NCBI GenBank assembly: GCA_024235015.1
Contig: JACKNG010000004.1
Location: 562,238-626,237, forward strand
Direction: 5' to 3'
From: Gammaproteobacteria bacterium
Lineage (GTDB): Bacteria > Pseudomonadota > Gammaproteobacteria > Ga0077536
DNA length: 64,000 nucleotides
Positions 42,754 to 51,411 of the stretch are shown here, piece after piece; the stretch's first letter is position 1; each line of letters begins with the position of its first letter. The notes beneath the pieces were generated by a model. It was not told the DNA's origin. It did no database searches and saw only the letters and a list, made by a program, of their open reading frames with translations. The translations under genes were made by a program, and so were the position numbers.

Positions 42754-42850
42754 TAACAGGCCGGTGAAAAACGTGGCGAGGCAGGCCAGATGCAAGACGA
42801 GCGGGTAACGCAGAAGATGGCCTCCGCTGTAGTTTTCACCAGCCTGCTAA
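42754..42850. repeat. Family C inverted-repeat element, copy 1
   Basis: Arms TAACAGGCCGGTGAAAAAC (42754-42772) and GTTTTCACCAGCCTGCTA (42832-42849) flank about 60 bases containing GATGCAAGACGAGCGGGTAA. It occupies the gap between the SnoaL gene and the GNAT gene, and supplies the GNAT stop codon at 42847-42849. The second copy is at 56014-56157. No coding capacity. Confidence 0.8.
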
Positions 42851-43278
42851 CCATCCCCCAGCACCTTGGTGAACCAGATGTTCGCGTGCCCGACGGGATG
42901 GTCCCGAACTTCCGCTGCTCGCTGGAAGCCCATTCGTTCGTAGAACTCCGGTGACTGAAAGCTGTGCGTCGACAGCACGATGTTGCGGCAACCGCGCGCG
43001 CGGGCTTCGTGTTCTACCGCGCGCATGAGCCGCGAGCCCAAGCCCTTCCCGCGACAGGATTCGGCAACCCAGACGTAACCGAGAAAGCAGGTGTGATGCC
43101 AGGTGTGGCCGGCAGCTCCCGCGACCACGTCGTCGTTCGAATCCCGCATGGCGAGCCCGAGGTATCTTGCCTCAGCATGCCCCGTCGCCTCGACGTTGAA
43201 TTCGTAGAGCCGCTCTTCCAGGTAGGCTGCCAGTTTCTCGTAGTCGTCCGGCTCGCCCAGATCTTCGATGCGCTCCAT
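42847..43278 (-). CDS. GNAT family N-acetyltransferase
   Basis: 143 residues from ATG 43278; a longer form from 43323 is possible but its first 15 residues are not domain-like. The acetyl-CoA loop is LGYVWVAESCRGKGLGSRLM (R-G-K-G-L-G), followed by CRNIVLSTHSFQSPEFYERM. The opening YLEERLYEFNVEATGHAEAR is typical of a GNAT group whose acceptors are unknown. The stop codon comes from the family C repeat. Confidence 0.88.
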   Translation of the reverse strand: MERIEDLGEPDDYEKLAAYLEERLYEFNVEATGHAEARYLGLAMRDSNDDVVAGAAGHTWHHTCFLGYVWVAESCRGKGLGSRLMRAVEHEARARGCRNIVLSTHSFQSPEFYERMGFQRAAEVRDHPVGHANIWFTKVLGDG

Positions 43279-43378
43279 GTCCGGTGGCGTCGCGCTTACG
43301 GGCGGCAACGGCGCCGCGGCCATGCAACGGGGAGACCGGACCTGGTCGTTCGGCCGACTAGTGGGCGCGTGATCGACT

Positions 43379-44179
43379 TCACCCGGCCAAGCCCTCCACA
43401 ACCCCGTCCTCCACGATCCCCACCGCCCGCGTCCACCCCGCGCTGGCGCCGCGGATCTTCACCGGGAAGCAACTCACCATGAAGCCGTCGCTGGGCAAGG
43501 CTTCGAGGTTGTGCAGCTTCTCGAGGTGGCAGTAGCCGATCTCGCGCCCGGCCTTGTGACCTTCCCAGATGAGCGAGGGGTCGTGCGTCTCGGCGTACCT
43601 GTCCTTGGTATGGACGAAGGGCGCATCCCAGCTCCAACCGTCGGTGCCGGTCAGGCGTACGCCGCGTTCGAGTAGATAGAGGGTCGCTTCGCGGCCCATG
43701 CCGCAGCCGGCGGAAACGTAGTCGGGCTGGCCGTAGCGGCCACCGGCGCGGGTGTTGACGACGACGATGTCGAGCGGCTGGAGTTCGTGACCGATGCGTT
43801 TCAGTTCGGCCGCCACATCGGCGGCCGTTGCCACGTAGCCGTCGGCGAAGTGACGGAAGTCGAGTTTCACCCCGGGCTGGAAGCACCAGTCGAGCGGGAC
43901 CTCGTCGATGGTGATGGCGCGCTCGCCCTGGTTCATCGTGGAATGGAAGTGATAGGGCGCGTCGAGGTGGGTACCGTTGTGGGTCATGAGGCGGACCCAC
44001 TCGATGGCCCAGCCTTCGCCTTCCGGCAGGTCCTGCGTCGCCATGCCGGGGAAGAACTGCACGACGTCTTTCGCCGACTGCCGGTGGGTGACGTACTCGA
44101 TGTGCGGGCCGTAACCGGGCGGGTCGGAGGCGACGTCGTTCTCGAGTGGCATGGAGATGTCGATGAAGCGGCGGGCCAT
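43379..44179 (-). CDS. Cyclase-family hydrolase (kynurenine-formamidase-like)
   Basis: 266 residues with the hallmark metal-binding sequence MTHNGTHLDAPYHFHSTM (HxGTHxDxPxHF), and a DFRHFADGYVATAADVAAEL segment. The C-terminal PVKIRGASAGWTRAVGIVED is the equivalent of the closing strand seen in the truncated gene at 1-267. Members hydrolyse N-formylkynurenine, isatin or other amides and lactones with a divalent metal; substrate unknown here. No other tryptophan-catabolism gene is nearby. Confidence 0.92.
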   Translation of the reverse strand: MARRFIDISMPLENDVASDPPGYGPHIEYVTHRQSAKDVVQFFPGMATQDLPEGEGWAIEWVRLMTHNGTHLDAPYHFHSTMNQGERAITIDEVPLDWCFQPGVKLDFRHFADGYVATAADVAAELKRIGHELQPLDIVVVNTRAGGRYGQPDYVSAGCGMGREATLYLLERGVRLTGTDGWSWDAPFVHTKDRYAETHDPSLIWEGHKAGREIGYCHLEKLHNLEALPSDGFMVSCFPVKIRGASAGWTRAVGIVEDGVVEGLAG

Positions 44180-44335
44180 GGTGTTCCCCCTGGGCGTGCG
44201 TTGGGCGGCGCGGGAACGACGGCCGGGACCCGCGCTGGTGTTGCGCCGAGCCGTGCCTCCCCGTGGGTCGAAAGATAGCCCACGGTGGCGGCCGAGGCAC
44301 GTCGCGGATGGCGGGGGGCGTGAGGGGACGGCCGT

Positions 44336-44409
44336 CGTTGGTGACAGTTTACTTTCGCGCTACCCGGAGCCGCGGCGCCAACGCGTGCGAAAGTAAACTG
44401 TCACCAACG
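44336..44409. repeat. Family A palindromic repeat, copy 2 (perfect 23-bp arms)
   Basis: Arms 44336-44358 and 44387-44409 are exact inverted repeats of 23 bp (core GTGACAGTTTACTTTCGC) around a 28-base GC-rich spacer. It lies in the 380-bp gap 44180-44559 between the divergent cyclase and PhoD genes. The rest of that gap holds no gene and no clear promoter that I can see, apart from an AGGTCC ribosome site before 44560. Confidence 0.9.
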
Positions 44410-44559
44410 ATGCCTGGGCGGCGCACGGAAACGTGGTGATCGGCTTCGACTTGTCACTGCGCCCCGCGCCGCGGTCATCGCAGTGCCATCGCCCTGCGCT
44501 AATCTTGGCGCTCTGCGCCGTACCCGTGCGCCGCTCCACCGCCCGCCCGGAGGTCCGCC

Positions 44560-46101
44560 ATGCCCAGCCGCCGTCGTTTCCTCGCCCAGGCCGCCGTACT
44601 CGCCGTCGCCGCGCCGCGCGGTTTCGCCGCGACGCCTCGCTTCGAAGCAGACCCCTTCACGCTCGGCGTGGCCTCGGGTTACCCCTCGCCCGACGGTTTC
44701 GTGCTGTGGACGCGCCTCGCGCCGGAACCCTTCGCGCCGGGCGGCGGCATGGCGCCGGTCGCGGTGCCGGTGCACTGGGAGGTGGCGGAGGACGAACACT
44801 TCGGCGCGGTCGTCGCCAGCGGCACCAGCTGGGCCGAGCCGGCCTGGGGGCATTCGGTACACGTCGAGACCGCGCGCCTCGCCCCCGGGCGCGCCTGGTT
44901 CTACCGCTTCCACTGCGGCGATGCGACCAGCGCCGTGGGCCGTACGCGCACCGCGCCGGCGGCGGATGCGAGCCCCGCACGCCTGCGTTTCGCGGTCGCC
45001 TCCTGCCAGCACTTCGAGCACGGCCACTACGCCGCCTACCGCCACATGCTCGACGACGAGCTGGATTTCGTCCTGCACCTCGGCGACTACATCTACGAGA
45101 GTACCTGGGGCCCGGTGCACGTGCGCAGCCACGAGGCGGTACGCGAGCCGACCACGCTCGAGGACTACCGCGCGCACTACGCCTGCTACCGGGGCGACCG
45201 GGCGCTGCAGGCCATGCACGCCGCGGTGCCGTGGCTGCTGGTATGGGACGATCACGAGGTCGAGAACGACTACGCCAACGACCGCTCGCAGAACCTCGAT
45301 CCGCGCGACTGGTTCCTGGCGCGGCGGGCGGCGGCTTACCAGGCCTACTACGAGCACATGCCGTTGCCGCGCTCGATGCTGCCGTTCGGCCCCGACATGC
45401 GCATCCACACCACGGTGGATCACGGCCGCCTCGCGCGTTTCTACCTGCTCGACGATCGCCAGTACCGCAGCTACCAGCCCTGTCCCCGGCCGGGCCGCGG
45501 CGGCTCGAACATCATCGAGGGCTGCGCAGCGATCGGTGACCCGGCCGCGACCATGCTCGGCGCGCAGCAGGAAGCCTGGTTCGCCGCCATGCTGGGGGCG
45601 AGCAAGAGTGCCTGGAACCTGGTCGGCCAGCAGACCCTGATTGGCCCTTCGGATGGCAAGCCCGGCCCGGGCGAACGCTGGTATACCGACATCTGGGACG
45701 GCTATCCCGCCGCGCGCCGGCGCTTCACCGACAGCCTCGTTGCGAGCCGGGCGGCGAACCCCGTCACCTTCGGCGGCGACGTGCACTCGTTCTGGGTCAA
45801 CGATCTGAAACGCGATTTCACCCGTCCCGAGTCGGACACCATCGCGACCGAGTTCGTGACGACCTCGATCTCGTCCAACCCGGCGCCCGAAGGCATCATC
45901 GAGAACGCGCTCGCCGCCAATCCCGGCCACATTCGCTACGCGGTCAGCGGGCCGCGCGGCTACCTGCGGGTGGAGGTGACCGCGGCCGGCATGCACACCG
46001 AGCTGCGCGCGCTCGACGACGTCACCCGCGCGGACAGCGGGTGCGCCACGCTGAAGCGTTACGCGGTGACGGCGGGGCGGGCGGGGGCGGAGGAAGCCTG
46101 A
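44560..46101 (+). CDS. PhoD-family alkaline phosphatase
   Basis: 513 residues with a twin-arginine signal peptide (SRRRFLAQAAVLAVAAPRGF). The PhoD domain follows: an N-terminal Ig-like part with FTLGVASGYPSPDGFVLWTR, then metal sites LHLGDYIYE, WDDHEVENDYANDRS and FGGDVHSFWVND. These bind calcium and iron in PhoD phosphodiesterase/phosphomonoesterases, which release phosphate from phosphodiesters outside the cytoplasm. The start ATG 44560 has GGAGG 9 bases upstream. No Pho box was recognised. Confidence 0.93.
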   Translation: MPSRRRFLAQAAVLAVAAPRGFAATPRFEADPFTLGVASGYPSPDGFVLWTRLAPEPFAPGGGMAPVAVPVHWEVAEDEHFGAVVASGTSWAEPAWGHSVHVETARLAPGRAWFYRFHCGDATSAVGRTRTAPAADASPARLRFAVASCQHFEHGHYAAYRHMLDDELDFVLHLGDYIYESTWGPVHVRSHEAVREPTTLEDYRAHYACYRGDRALQAMHAAVPWLLVWDDHEVENDYANDRSQNLDPRDWFLARRAAAYQAYYEHMPLPRSMLPFGPDMRIHTTVDHGRLARFYLLDDRQYRSYQPCPRPGRGGSNIIEGCAAIGDPAATMLGAQQEAWFAAMLGASKSAWNLVGQQTLIGPSDGKPGPGERWYTDIWDGYPAARRRFTDSLVASRAANPVTFGGDVHSFWVNDLKRDFTRPESDTIATEFVTTSISSNPAPEGIIENALAANPGHIRYAVSGPRGYLRVEVTAAGMHTELRALDDVTRADSGCATLKRYAVTAGRAGAEEA

Positions 46102-46118
46102 GGTCCTGCGCGGGGAGG

Positions 46119-46194
46119 CGAATGGGGACAGTTTACTTCTGCACACCATCGAGCCGTGGCGCCGCGCCGCGCGAAAGTAAACTGTCCCCATTCG
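46119..46194. repeat. Family A palindromic repeat, copy 3
   Basis: Perfect 20-bp arms CGAATGGGGACAGTTTACTT (46119-46138) and its complement (46175-46194), spaced by 36 GC-rich bases. It begins 18 bases after the PhoD stop. A family B unit follows 7 bases later. Confidence 0.9.
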
Positions 46195-46200
46195 TGCCGA

Positions 46201-46234
46201 TGGTGTCTGACACTAGCGATCAAATGCTTGATCT
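46201..46234. repeat. Family B repeat unit
   Basis: TGGTGTCTGACACTAGCGAT followed by CAAATGCTTGAT: first palindrome plus the second ATCAAATGCTTGAT palindrome, matching 24961-24994 with two changes. It overlaps the stop codon of the pseudogene on the minus strand. Confidence 0.85.
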
Positions 46235-46560
46235 GCAGTTCTCATAGGCAACGCCCGCCCGCGCTGTTTCGATCATCGCGCGCACCCGCGCCGGCGACAG
46301 CGGGCCGCTCATGACCTTCCCGCCAAGCGGGCGCAGCGCGTCCTCCACCGCGCCCATCAGCGCCGTGGTGGTGGCGACGCAGCCGTCCTCGCCGCCGATG
46401 CGGGTGGCGGGCGAGGGACTGACGAGGTGGTGGATCTCAATCTCCGGCGCCGCCCACACCGGCGGCATGCCGTATTCCTTCAACGTCTTCTGCAGCGGGA
46501 TGCCGTCGGCGTCGTAGGCGAGGTTCTCGTAGAGGGTGCCGCCGAGCTGCCATCGACTCG
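46220..46560 (-). pseudogene. Remnant of a molybdopterin-binding hydroxylase large subunit (CoxL/XdhB-like)
   Basis: About 107 codons of the C-terminus are recognisable: GGTLYENLAYDADGIPLQKT, LKEYGMPPVWAAPEIEIHHL, then SPSPATRIGGEDGC and PLSPARVRAMIETA. This matches the end of xanthine dehydrogenase/aldehyde oxidase/CO dehydrogenase large subunits, normally about 780 residues. The frame further upstream reads as unrelated Arg/Pro-rich sequence, so most of the gene is missing. The last residues come from the family B repeat. No medium or small subunit gene is adjacent. Confidence 0.75.
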
Positions 46561-46700
46561 ATCGAGGTATCGGCGTTCGAGCGAATTCGCTTGCCAGCGG
46601 GGGCGCGCCACTGATCGCCAAACTAATGCGGTAACAGGCGGTGGGCGGTGGTTCGAGTCGGGAACCATGAGTCTGTCCACGCCGATCCGGCTTCTTGCGA

Positions 46701-46732
46701 TATTGATCGATTACGCCCGGTGTCTGACACCG
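46701..46732. repeat. Family B repeat unit
   Basis: TATTGATCGATTACGCCCGG followed by TGTCTGACACCG: palindrome GGTGTCTGACACC with a degenerate partner, between the remnant and the glycosyltransferase gene. The gap 46561-46767 contains no gene. Confidence 0.7.
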
Positions 46733-46767
46733 CCGGTGATGTGTTCGACCGGGGCACGGGCGGGCGC

Positions 46768-48309
46768 TCAGTCGTCGTAGCGCAGCAGCCGGGCGACGAG
46801 GCGCCCGTCGACGCGGCTGGCGGCGACCACGCGCGCGCCGGGCCACGGTTCCTCGCCTGCGGCGGTCTGCGCGCGGTCGGCGAGGACGAGATGAAAACGG
46901 CAGGGTGGTCGTTGCGGGCGGGTCTCGCCCGTCGGCGCGGGGAAGGCGAGGCGGTGGGCGTGCAGCATCACCGCGGCGGGGTGACGCGCGTGGACGCACT
47001 GGCGCGGACCGACGTAGGCGGGCAGGCCGCGCAGGAAGAGGGTCATGGCGTGCTTGCCGGCGAGGTCGGCGAGCGCGCGTGCCGGTTCGGGCGGCGACGT
47101 CCAGTAGCGAGTGCTGCGGTAGGCGGCCAGCTCGCCCGGTGGCGGTGACGCGTAGCGGGCGAGAAGCGGGCTGCTCCAGCCCGCCACCGCCACGAGCAGG
47201 ACGGCCAGGCCGGCGCTCGCCAGTGGCACGCCCATGCGCGTGGCCTGGCGTGGCGCCAGGTGCGTGGCGAGCCTGCGTACGCCACACCCGAGGTAGAGCA
47301 GCGCGAGCGGCGCGAGTGGATAGAGGAACCGGGTCATGAAATCGGGAAACGGCCAGATTGCGACCAGCCCGAGGTAGAGCCCGGCGTAGACCGCGTCGAC
47401 TTCGAGCCGGCGCAGCCGTGGCCAGGCGCCGACGAGGGCGAGCCCCGCGACGAGGCCGCCGACCACCCTCGCGGGGATGCCGGGGTGATCCTCGAACAGC
47501 CCCGCCCAGCCCGCTCCCGCCGCGTGCAGGTTTGCCATCACGACGTCGAGGATGCGCAGCAGGTTCGCCACGCGGGCGTCGAAGACGTCGACGTAGCCGC
47601 CCGGGTCACCCTGGCCGGCCAGGCGCGCGAGGAGCAGGGGCAGCGCGGCGAGCGCGACGACCGCGGGCAGCGCGCGCCGGCGCCGCGCCGCGACGCCGAC
47701 GACGAGCGCGCCGACCAGGGCGAGACCGAGCCCGCGGGTGGTGGCGGCGAGGCCGGCCAGGCCCGCCGCCCAGTACCACGCGCGCGGTTCGACGCGGGCG
47801 TGGTGGGCGCCGGCGAGCGCGAGCCCGGCGAGGACGAGGTAGAGGAACTCGCTCCACAGCTCGGTGGCGAAGAGCAGGGTGGCCGGCAGTACGGCCAGCA
47901 CGGCGAGCGTGAGCAGGCCGAGCCGATCACTGCCGCTGACCTGGCGCACGTAGGCCGCCTGCACCCCCAGCGCGGCGACGACCAGCACGCCCTGGACGAG
48001 GTGGGCGCGCGCCAGCGCGTCGCTGCCCGCCCCGGCGAGCGCGAGCAGCGCGGGGTAGAGCGGCGGCAGGTGCGCGACCTGGCGCACGTAGACGAGCAGG
48101 GGATCACCGGCGTGCGCCGGCTTCAGCGCATCGGCGAGCAGCAGGTAGAGGGCGTCGTCGGCCATGAATCCGGTGAAGCCGACCTGGCCGGCATAGGGCA
48201 GCAGGAGCAGTGCCAGCGCACCCAGCGCGAGCGACCAGGCGGCCAGGCGGACGGCGGTCAGGGGCGGCGCGCAGGCCGCGTCGTGTCCAGGTGGACGCAT
48301 CACGCTCAT
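46768..48309 (-). CDS. Membrane glycosyltransferase (GT39-like)
   Basis: 513 residues with ten or more hydrophobic helices (e.g. AAWSLALGALALLLLPYAGQ, GLALALVGALVVGVAA). The first periplasmic loop contains GFMADDALYLLLADALK, the position at which dolichyl-phosphate-mannose-type GT39/GT83 enzymes carry their acidic catalytic pair. The C-terminal 110 residues form a soluble tail. It should transfer a sugar from a lipid-linked donor in the periplasm to protein or lipid. ATG 48309 (MSVMRPPG) is used; ATG 48300 is an alternative. It is divergent from the thiolase-like gene at 48444. Confidence 0.8.
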   Translation of the reverse strand: MSVMRPPGHDAACAPPLTAVRLAAWSLALGALALLLLPYAGQVGFTGFMADDALYLLLADALKPAHAGDPLLVYVRQVAHLPPLYPALLALAGAGSDALARAHLVQGVLVVAALGVQAAYVRQVSGSDRLGLLTLAVLAVLPATLLFATELWSEFLYLVLAGLALAGAHHARVEPRAWYWAAGLAGLAATTRGLGLALVGALVVGVAARRRRALPAVVALAALPLLLARLAGQGDPGGYVDVFDARVANLLRILDVVMANLHAAGAGWAGLFEDHPGIPARVVGGLVAGLALVGAWPRLRRLEVDAVYAGLYLGLVAIWPFPDFMTRFLYPLAPLALLYLGCGVRRLATHLAPRQATRMGVPLASAGLAVLLVAVAGWSSPLLARYASPPPGELAAYRSTRYWTSPPEPARALADLAGKHAMTLFLRGLPAYVGPRQCVHARHPAAVMLHAHRLAFPAPTGETRPQRPPCRFHLVLADRAQTAAGEEPWPGARVVAASRVDGRLVARLLRYDD

Positions 48310-48443
48310 CGGTACACAAAGCTGTCGGGGTGATCTATGTTGGCGACCGGCCGGCGGTCCGGCCATTGTCCTGCCCGCGCGGGGCGCGCACCACCCGCGG
48401 CCGTCATCACGCAGCCGTTCTGCCCGAGGGGAGCCCGATTCCA

Positions 48444-49979
48444 ATGCACGATTCCACTCCGATCCTGGTCGGCGCCGGCCAGTATGTCGATCGCGAACCA
48501 CCCGCGCCGGGGCGCAGCCTGTCGCCGGCCGACATCGCCGCCGCAGCGGCGCGCCGCGCCATCGCCCACGCCGGCGCCGCGCAGCCGCTCGAAGCCCACG
48601 TCGACGTCCTCGCCGTTGCGCGCCTGTTCGAGCATTCCGTGCGCGACACCGTGATGTGGCCGAATCCCTTCGGCTGCTCGAACAACATGCCGTGGTCGGT
48701 CGCCAACCGTCTCGGCGTGAAACCGCGTCGTGCGATCTACGCCGAGGTCGGCGGCGAGACCCCGCAGCGCCTGGTCAACCAGATGTGCGAGGCCATCCAT
48801 GCCGGCGAGACGCAGATGGCGGTGCTCACCGGCGCCGAGGCGCTGGCCACGATCCGGAACGCGCAGCGCGCCGGGGTCAGCTTCGACTGGCACGAGGAAG
48901 TCGCCGGCGAGTACGAGGACCTGTGGCCCGAGGACCCCATGACCAACGCCTGGGAGACGGCCCACGGTATCACCTACCCGATCCAGGTCTACTGCCTGTT
49001 CGAGCAGGTGTTGCGCCATGAACTCGGGTTGTCGTCGGACGACTTCCGTGCGCGCATCGGGCGCGTGTTCGCGCCGTTCAGCGCGGTCGCGGCGGCCAAT
49101 GCCTACGCGCAGTTCCCCGAGGCGCGCGATGCTGCTTTCATCGCCACGCCGTCGAAGGCGAATTTCCAGCTCTGCGAGCCGTACAACAAGTGGATGGTGG
49201 CGCAGGACGCCGTCAACCAGGGCGCGGCGGTGGTGCTGACCTCGGTCGGCCTCGCGCGCGAACTCGGCATTCCCGAGGCCAACTGGGTTTATCTCAACGC
49301 GTATGCCGATTGCGACGATCTGTTCGTCAGCCAGCGCCCGCGGCTTGCCACCTCACGCGCCCAGGGGCTGGCCATCCGCCGCGCGCTGGACGACGCCGGT
49401 CTCGCTGCCGACCAGCTCACCCACATCGATCTGTACAGCTGTTTCCCGGTCGCCGTCACGGCGGCCTGCGAACACCTCGGCATCGACCCCGAATCCGATC
49501 GCGCGCTGACCCTCACCGGTGGCCTGCCGTACTTCGGCGGCTGCGGCAACAACTACTCGCTGCATGCCATCGCCGAGGTGGTGGCGCAGCTGCGTGGCAA
49601 GGGCGACGTGCACGCGCTGGTCGCGGCCAACGGCGGGTACCTCTCCAAGCACTCGGTCGGGATCTATGGCCGCCGGCTGGACGGCGCCTGGCAACGGCGT
49701 TCGAGCGCGGCGGAGAAGCGCGCGGCCAAGCAGACCGACGTCGTCATCGCCGAGCAGGCCGAGGGCGCCGGCCGCATCGAGTCCTACGCCGCGCTGTATG
49801 CCAAGGGTGAACGTTCGGGCGGCTACGTGGTGGGGCGGCTCGCCGACGAGCGACGGTTCCTCGCCGTGATGGAAGCGGGCTCGGCGCGCGCGCTGGACCT
49901 GCTGTTCGCCGCGCAACCGATCGGTGCGCCCATCAGCGTGCGTCATGCCGACGGCATCAACTACTTCGACGCGGCCTGA
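48444..49979 (+). CDS. Thiolase-like protein (TLP1 type)
   Basis: 511 residues. The fold follows acetyl-CoA acetyltransferases: GAGQYVDREPPAP at the N-terminus, IDLYSCFPVAVTAACEHLGI, TGGLPYFGGCGNNYSLHAIA and GGYLSKHSVGIYGR. The segment that holds the nucleophilic Cys in true thiolases (CxSG) reads EVGGETPQRLVNQM, without Cys at that point. The C-terminal 90 residues (YVVGRLADERRFLAVMEAGS) match the extra domain of thiolase-like protein type 1 from mycobacteria. It may therefore bind acyl groups or act as a non-catalytic partner. An acyl-CoA dehydrogenase gene follows 187 bp later. Confidence 0.88.
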   Translation: MHDSTPILVGAGQYVDREPPAPGRSLSPADIAAAAARRAIAHAGAAQPLEAHVDVLAVARLFEHSVRDTVMWPNPFGCSNNMPWSVANRLGVKPRRAIYAEVGGETPQRLVNQMCEAIHAGETQMAVLTGAEALATIRNAQRAGVSFDWHEEVAGEYEDLWPEDPMTNAWETAHGITYPIQVYCLFEQVLRHELGLSSDDFRARIGRVFAPFSAVAAANAYAQFPEARDAAFIATPSKANFQLCEPYNKWMVAQDAVNQGAAVVLTSVGLARELGIPEANWVYLNAYADCDDLFVSQRPRLATSRAQGLAIRRALDDAGLAADQLTHIDLYSCFPVAVTAACEHLGIDPESDRALTLTGGLPYFGGCGNNYSLHAIAEVVAQLRGKGDVHALVAANGGYLSKHSVGIYGRRLDGAWQRRSSAAEKRAAKQTDVVIAEQAEGAGRIESYAALYAKGERSGGYVVGRLADERRFLAVMEAGSARALDLLFAAQPIGAPISVRHADGINYFDAA

Positions 49980-50029
49980 GCGCGTGTCCTCGCGACGAAT
50001 CCCCGGCAGGCGGCAAACGGCCGCCCGAC

Positions 50030-50120
50030 CCGGGTGGCCGACACCGCGGGCGCGGGTGCTCGAGCCCCGGCAAGCCCGCCCGGTCGGCCCGGCTGTCGCT
50101 GCCTGACACCGCGGGGCACG
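50030..50120. repeat. Degenerate family B repeats
   Basis: GGTGGCCGACACCGCGGGCG near 50034 and GCCTGACACCGCGGGGCACG at 50101-50120 resemble worn copies of the GGTGTCTGACACC unit in the gap between the thiolase-like and acyl-CoA dehydrogenase genes (49980-50166). No gene is evident in the gap. Confidence 0.4.
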
Positions 50121-50166
50121 AGCGCGCCCCTCGTAGCAACACTCGCTGAGCACCGGAGCTGCCACC

Positions 50167-51360
50167 ATGACCATCCCCAACCTCGCCGCCTTCGGTTTCG
50201 ACGACGATTACCAGGCGATCTACGACGCCGCCTACCGCTATGCGCGCGAAGAGCTCTATCCCCTGTGCGCGCGCATGGACAACGAGGACTGGTTTCCGGA
50301 GACGGCGTTCCGCACGCTGGCGGAACAGGGCCTGCTCGGCGTGACGGTACCGGTGGAGTACGGCGGCGCCGGGCTCGACGTGCTCGCGCAATGTTTCATC
50401 AGCGAGGCCGTCGCCTACTGGAACCACACGGTGTCGGCCGGCATGCTGGCGAGCGACAACCTGTGCCTGCACAACCTGGTGCGCAATGCCAATGCCGATC
50501 AGAAGCAGCGCTACCTGCCGCGCTTCTGCGACGGCACGGTGATCGGCGCGCTGGGCATGACCGAACCGGGTGCCGGTTCCGACGCCCTCGGTTCGATGGC
50601 GACCACCGCGCGTCGCGACGGCGACGACTACGTGCTCAACGGGCGCAAGCTGTTCATCACCAACGGCCCGGTCGCCGACGTCCTGCTGGTCTATGCCAAG
50701 ACCGCGCCGGAGAAGCGCCAGAAGGGCATCTCGGCCTTCATCGTCGAGAAGAATTTTCCCGGCTTCTCGGTCGCCCAGAAGCTCGACAAGATGGGCTGGC
50801 GCGGCAGCCCCACCGGGGAACTCGTGTTCGACGATTGCCGCGTCCCGGCCGGCAACCTCGTCGGCGCGGAGAACCAGGGCCACGTCGTGATGATGAGCGG
50901 GCTCGACATCGAGCGCGTCATCGGCGCCTTCTTCGACATCGGCCTCGCCCAGCGCGCGTTCGACCTGGCGCTCGAGTACAGCACCCAGCGCAAGCAGTTC
51001 GGCCAGCCCATCGGCCAGTTCCAGATGGTGCAGGCCATGCTTGCCGACATGTACACCGAGATCGAATGCATGCGTGCGCTGACCTACCAGGTCGGGCGCG
51101 AGATCGTCGACCTGGCGGAAGGCGAGGGTGGCCGCGGCGCCATCCACAAGCGCTCTGCCGCGGCCCTGCTCGCGGCTGGCCGCGGTTGCATGCGCGTGCT
51201 CGACCAGGCGGTGCAGATCCACGGCGGCATGGGCTTCATGCGCGAGACCGAGGTCAACCGGCTCTACCGCAGCGGCAAGGTCGGCGAGATCGCCGCCGGC
51301 TCCAACCAGATCCGACAGGTCATCATCGCCGGCGAGTTGCTGAAGGAGGCCGCCGGTTGA
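50167..51360 (+). CDS. Acyl-CoA dehydrogenase
   Basis: 397 residues, a flavoprotein oxidising acyl-CoA to trans-2-enoyl-CoA. FAD/substrate motifs: GALGMTEPGAGSDALGSMAT and LFITNGPVADVLLVYAKT. The catalytic Glu is probably in helix G (MSGLDIERVIGAFF), as in isovaleryl-CoA dehydrogenase, since the usual YEG site reads IAAGSNQI. QIHGGMGFMRETEVNRLYRS is the C-terminal FAD motif. The neighbouring thiolase-like gene and the family B repeats at both sides frame it. Chain-length preference unknown. Confidence 0.95.
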   Translation: MTIPNLAAFGFDDDYQAIYDAAYRYAREELYPLCARMDNEDWFPETAFRTLAEQGLLGVTVPVEYGGAGLDVLAQCFISEAVAYWNHTVSAGMLASDNLCLHNLVRNANADQKQRYLPRFCDGTVIGALGMTEPGAGSDALGSMATTARRDGDDYVLNGRKLFITNGPVADVLLVYAKTAPEKRQKGISAFIVEKNFPGFSVAQKLDKMGWRGSPTGELVFDDCRVPAGNLVGAENQGHVVMMSGLDIERVIGAFFDIGLAQRAFDLALEYSTQRKQFGQPIGQFQMVQAMLADMYTEIECMRALTYQVGREIVDLAEGEGGRGAIHKRSAAALLAAGRGCMRVLDQAVQIHGGMGFMRETEVNRLYRSGKVGEIAAGSNQIRQVIIAGELLKEAAG

Positions 51361-51368
51361 GCCGCCGC

Positions 51369-51400
51369 GGTGTCTGACACCCGCGGTCAAGCCATTGATT
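51369..51400. repeat. Family B repeat unit
   Basis: GGTGTCTGACACCCGCGGTC followed by AAGCCATTGATT: first palindrome and a second TCAAG/TTGATT element, 8 bases after the dehydrogenase stop. Confidence 0.8.
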
Positions 51401-51411
51401 CAAATCGACGC

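Noticed and set aside
46640..46668. tRNA-like T-arm, GGTTCGAGTC
   Set aside because: The flanking bases do not form a 5-bp T stem and no acceptor, D or anticodon arm fits; chance or a tRNA fragment at most.
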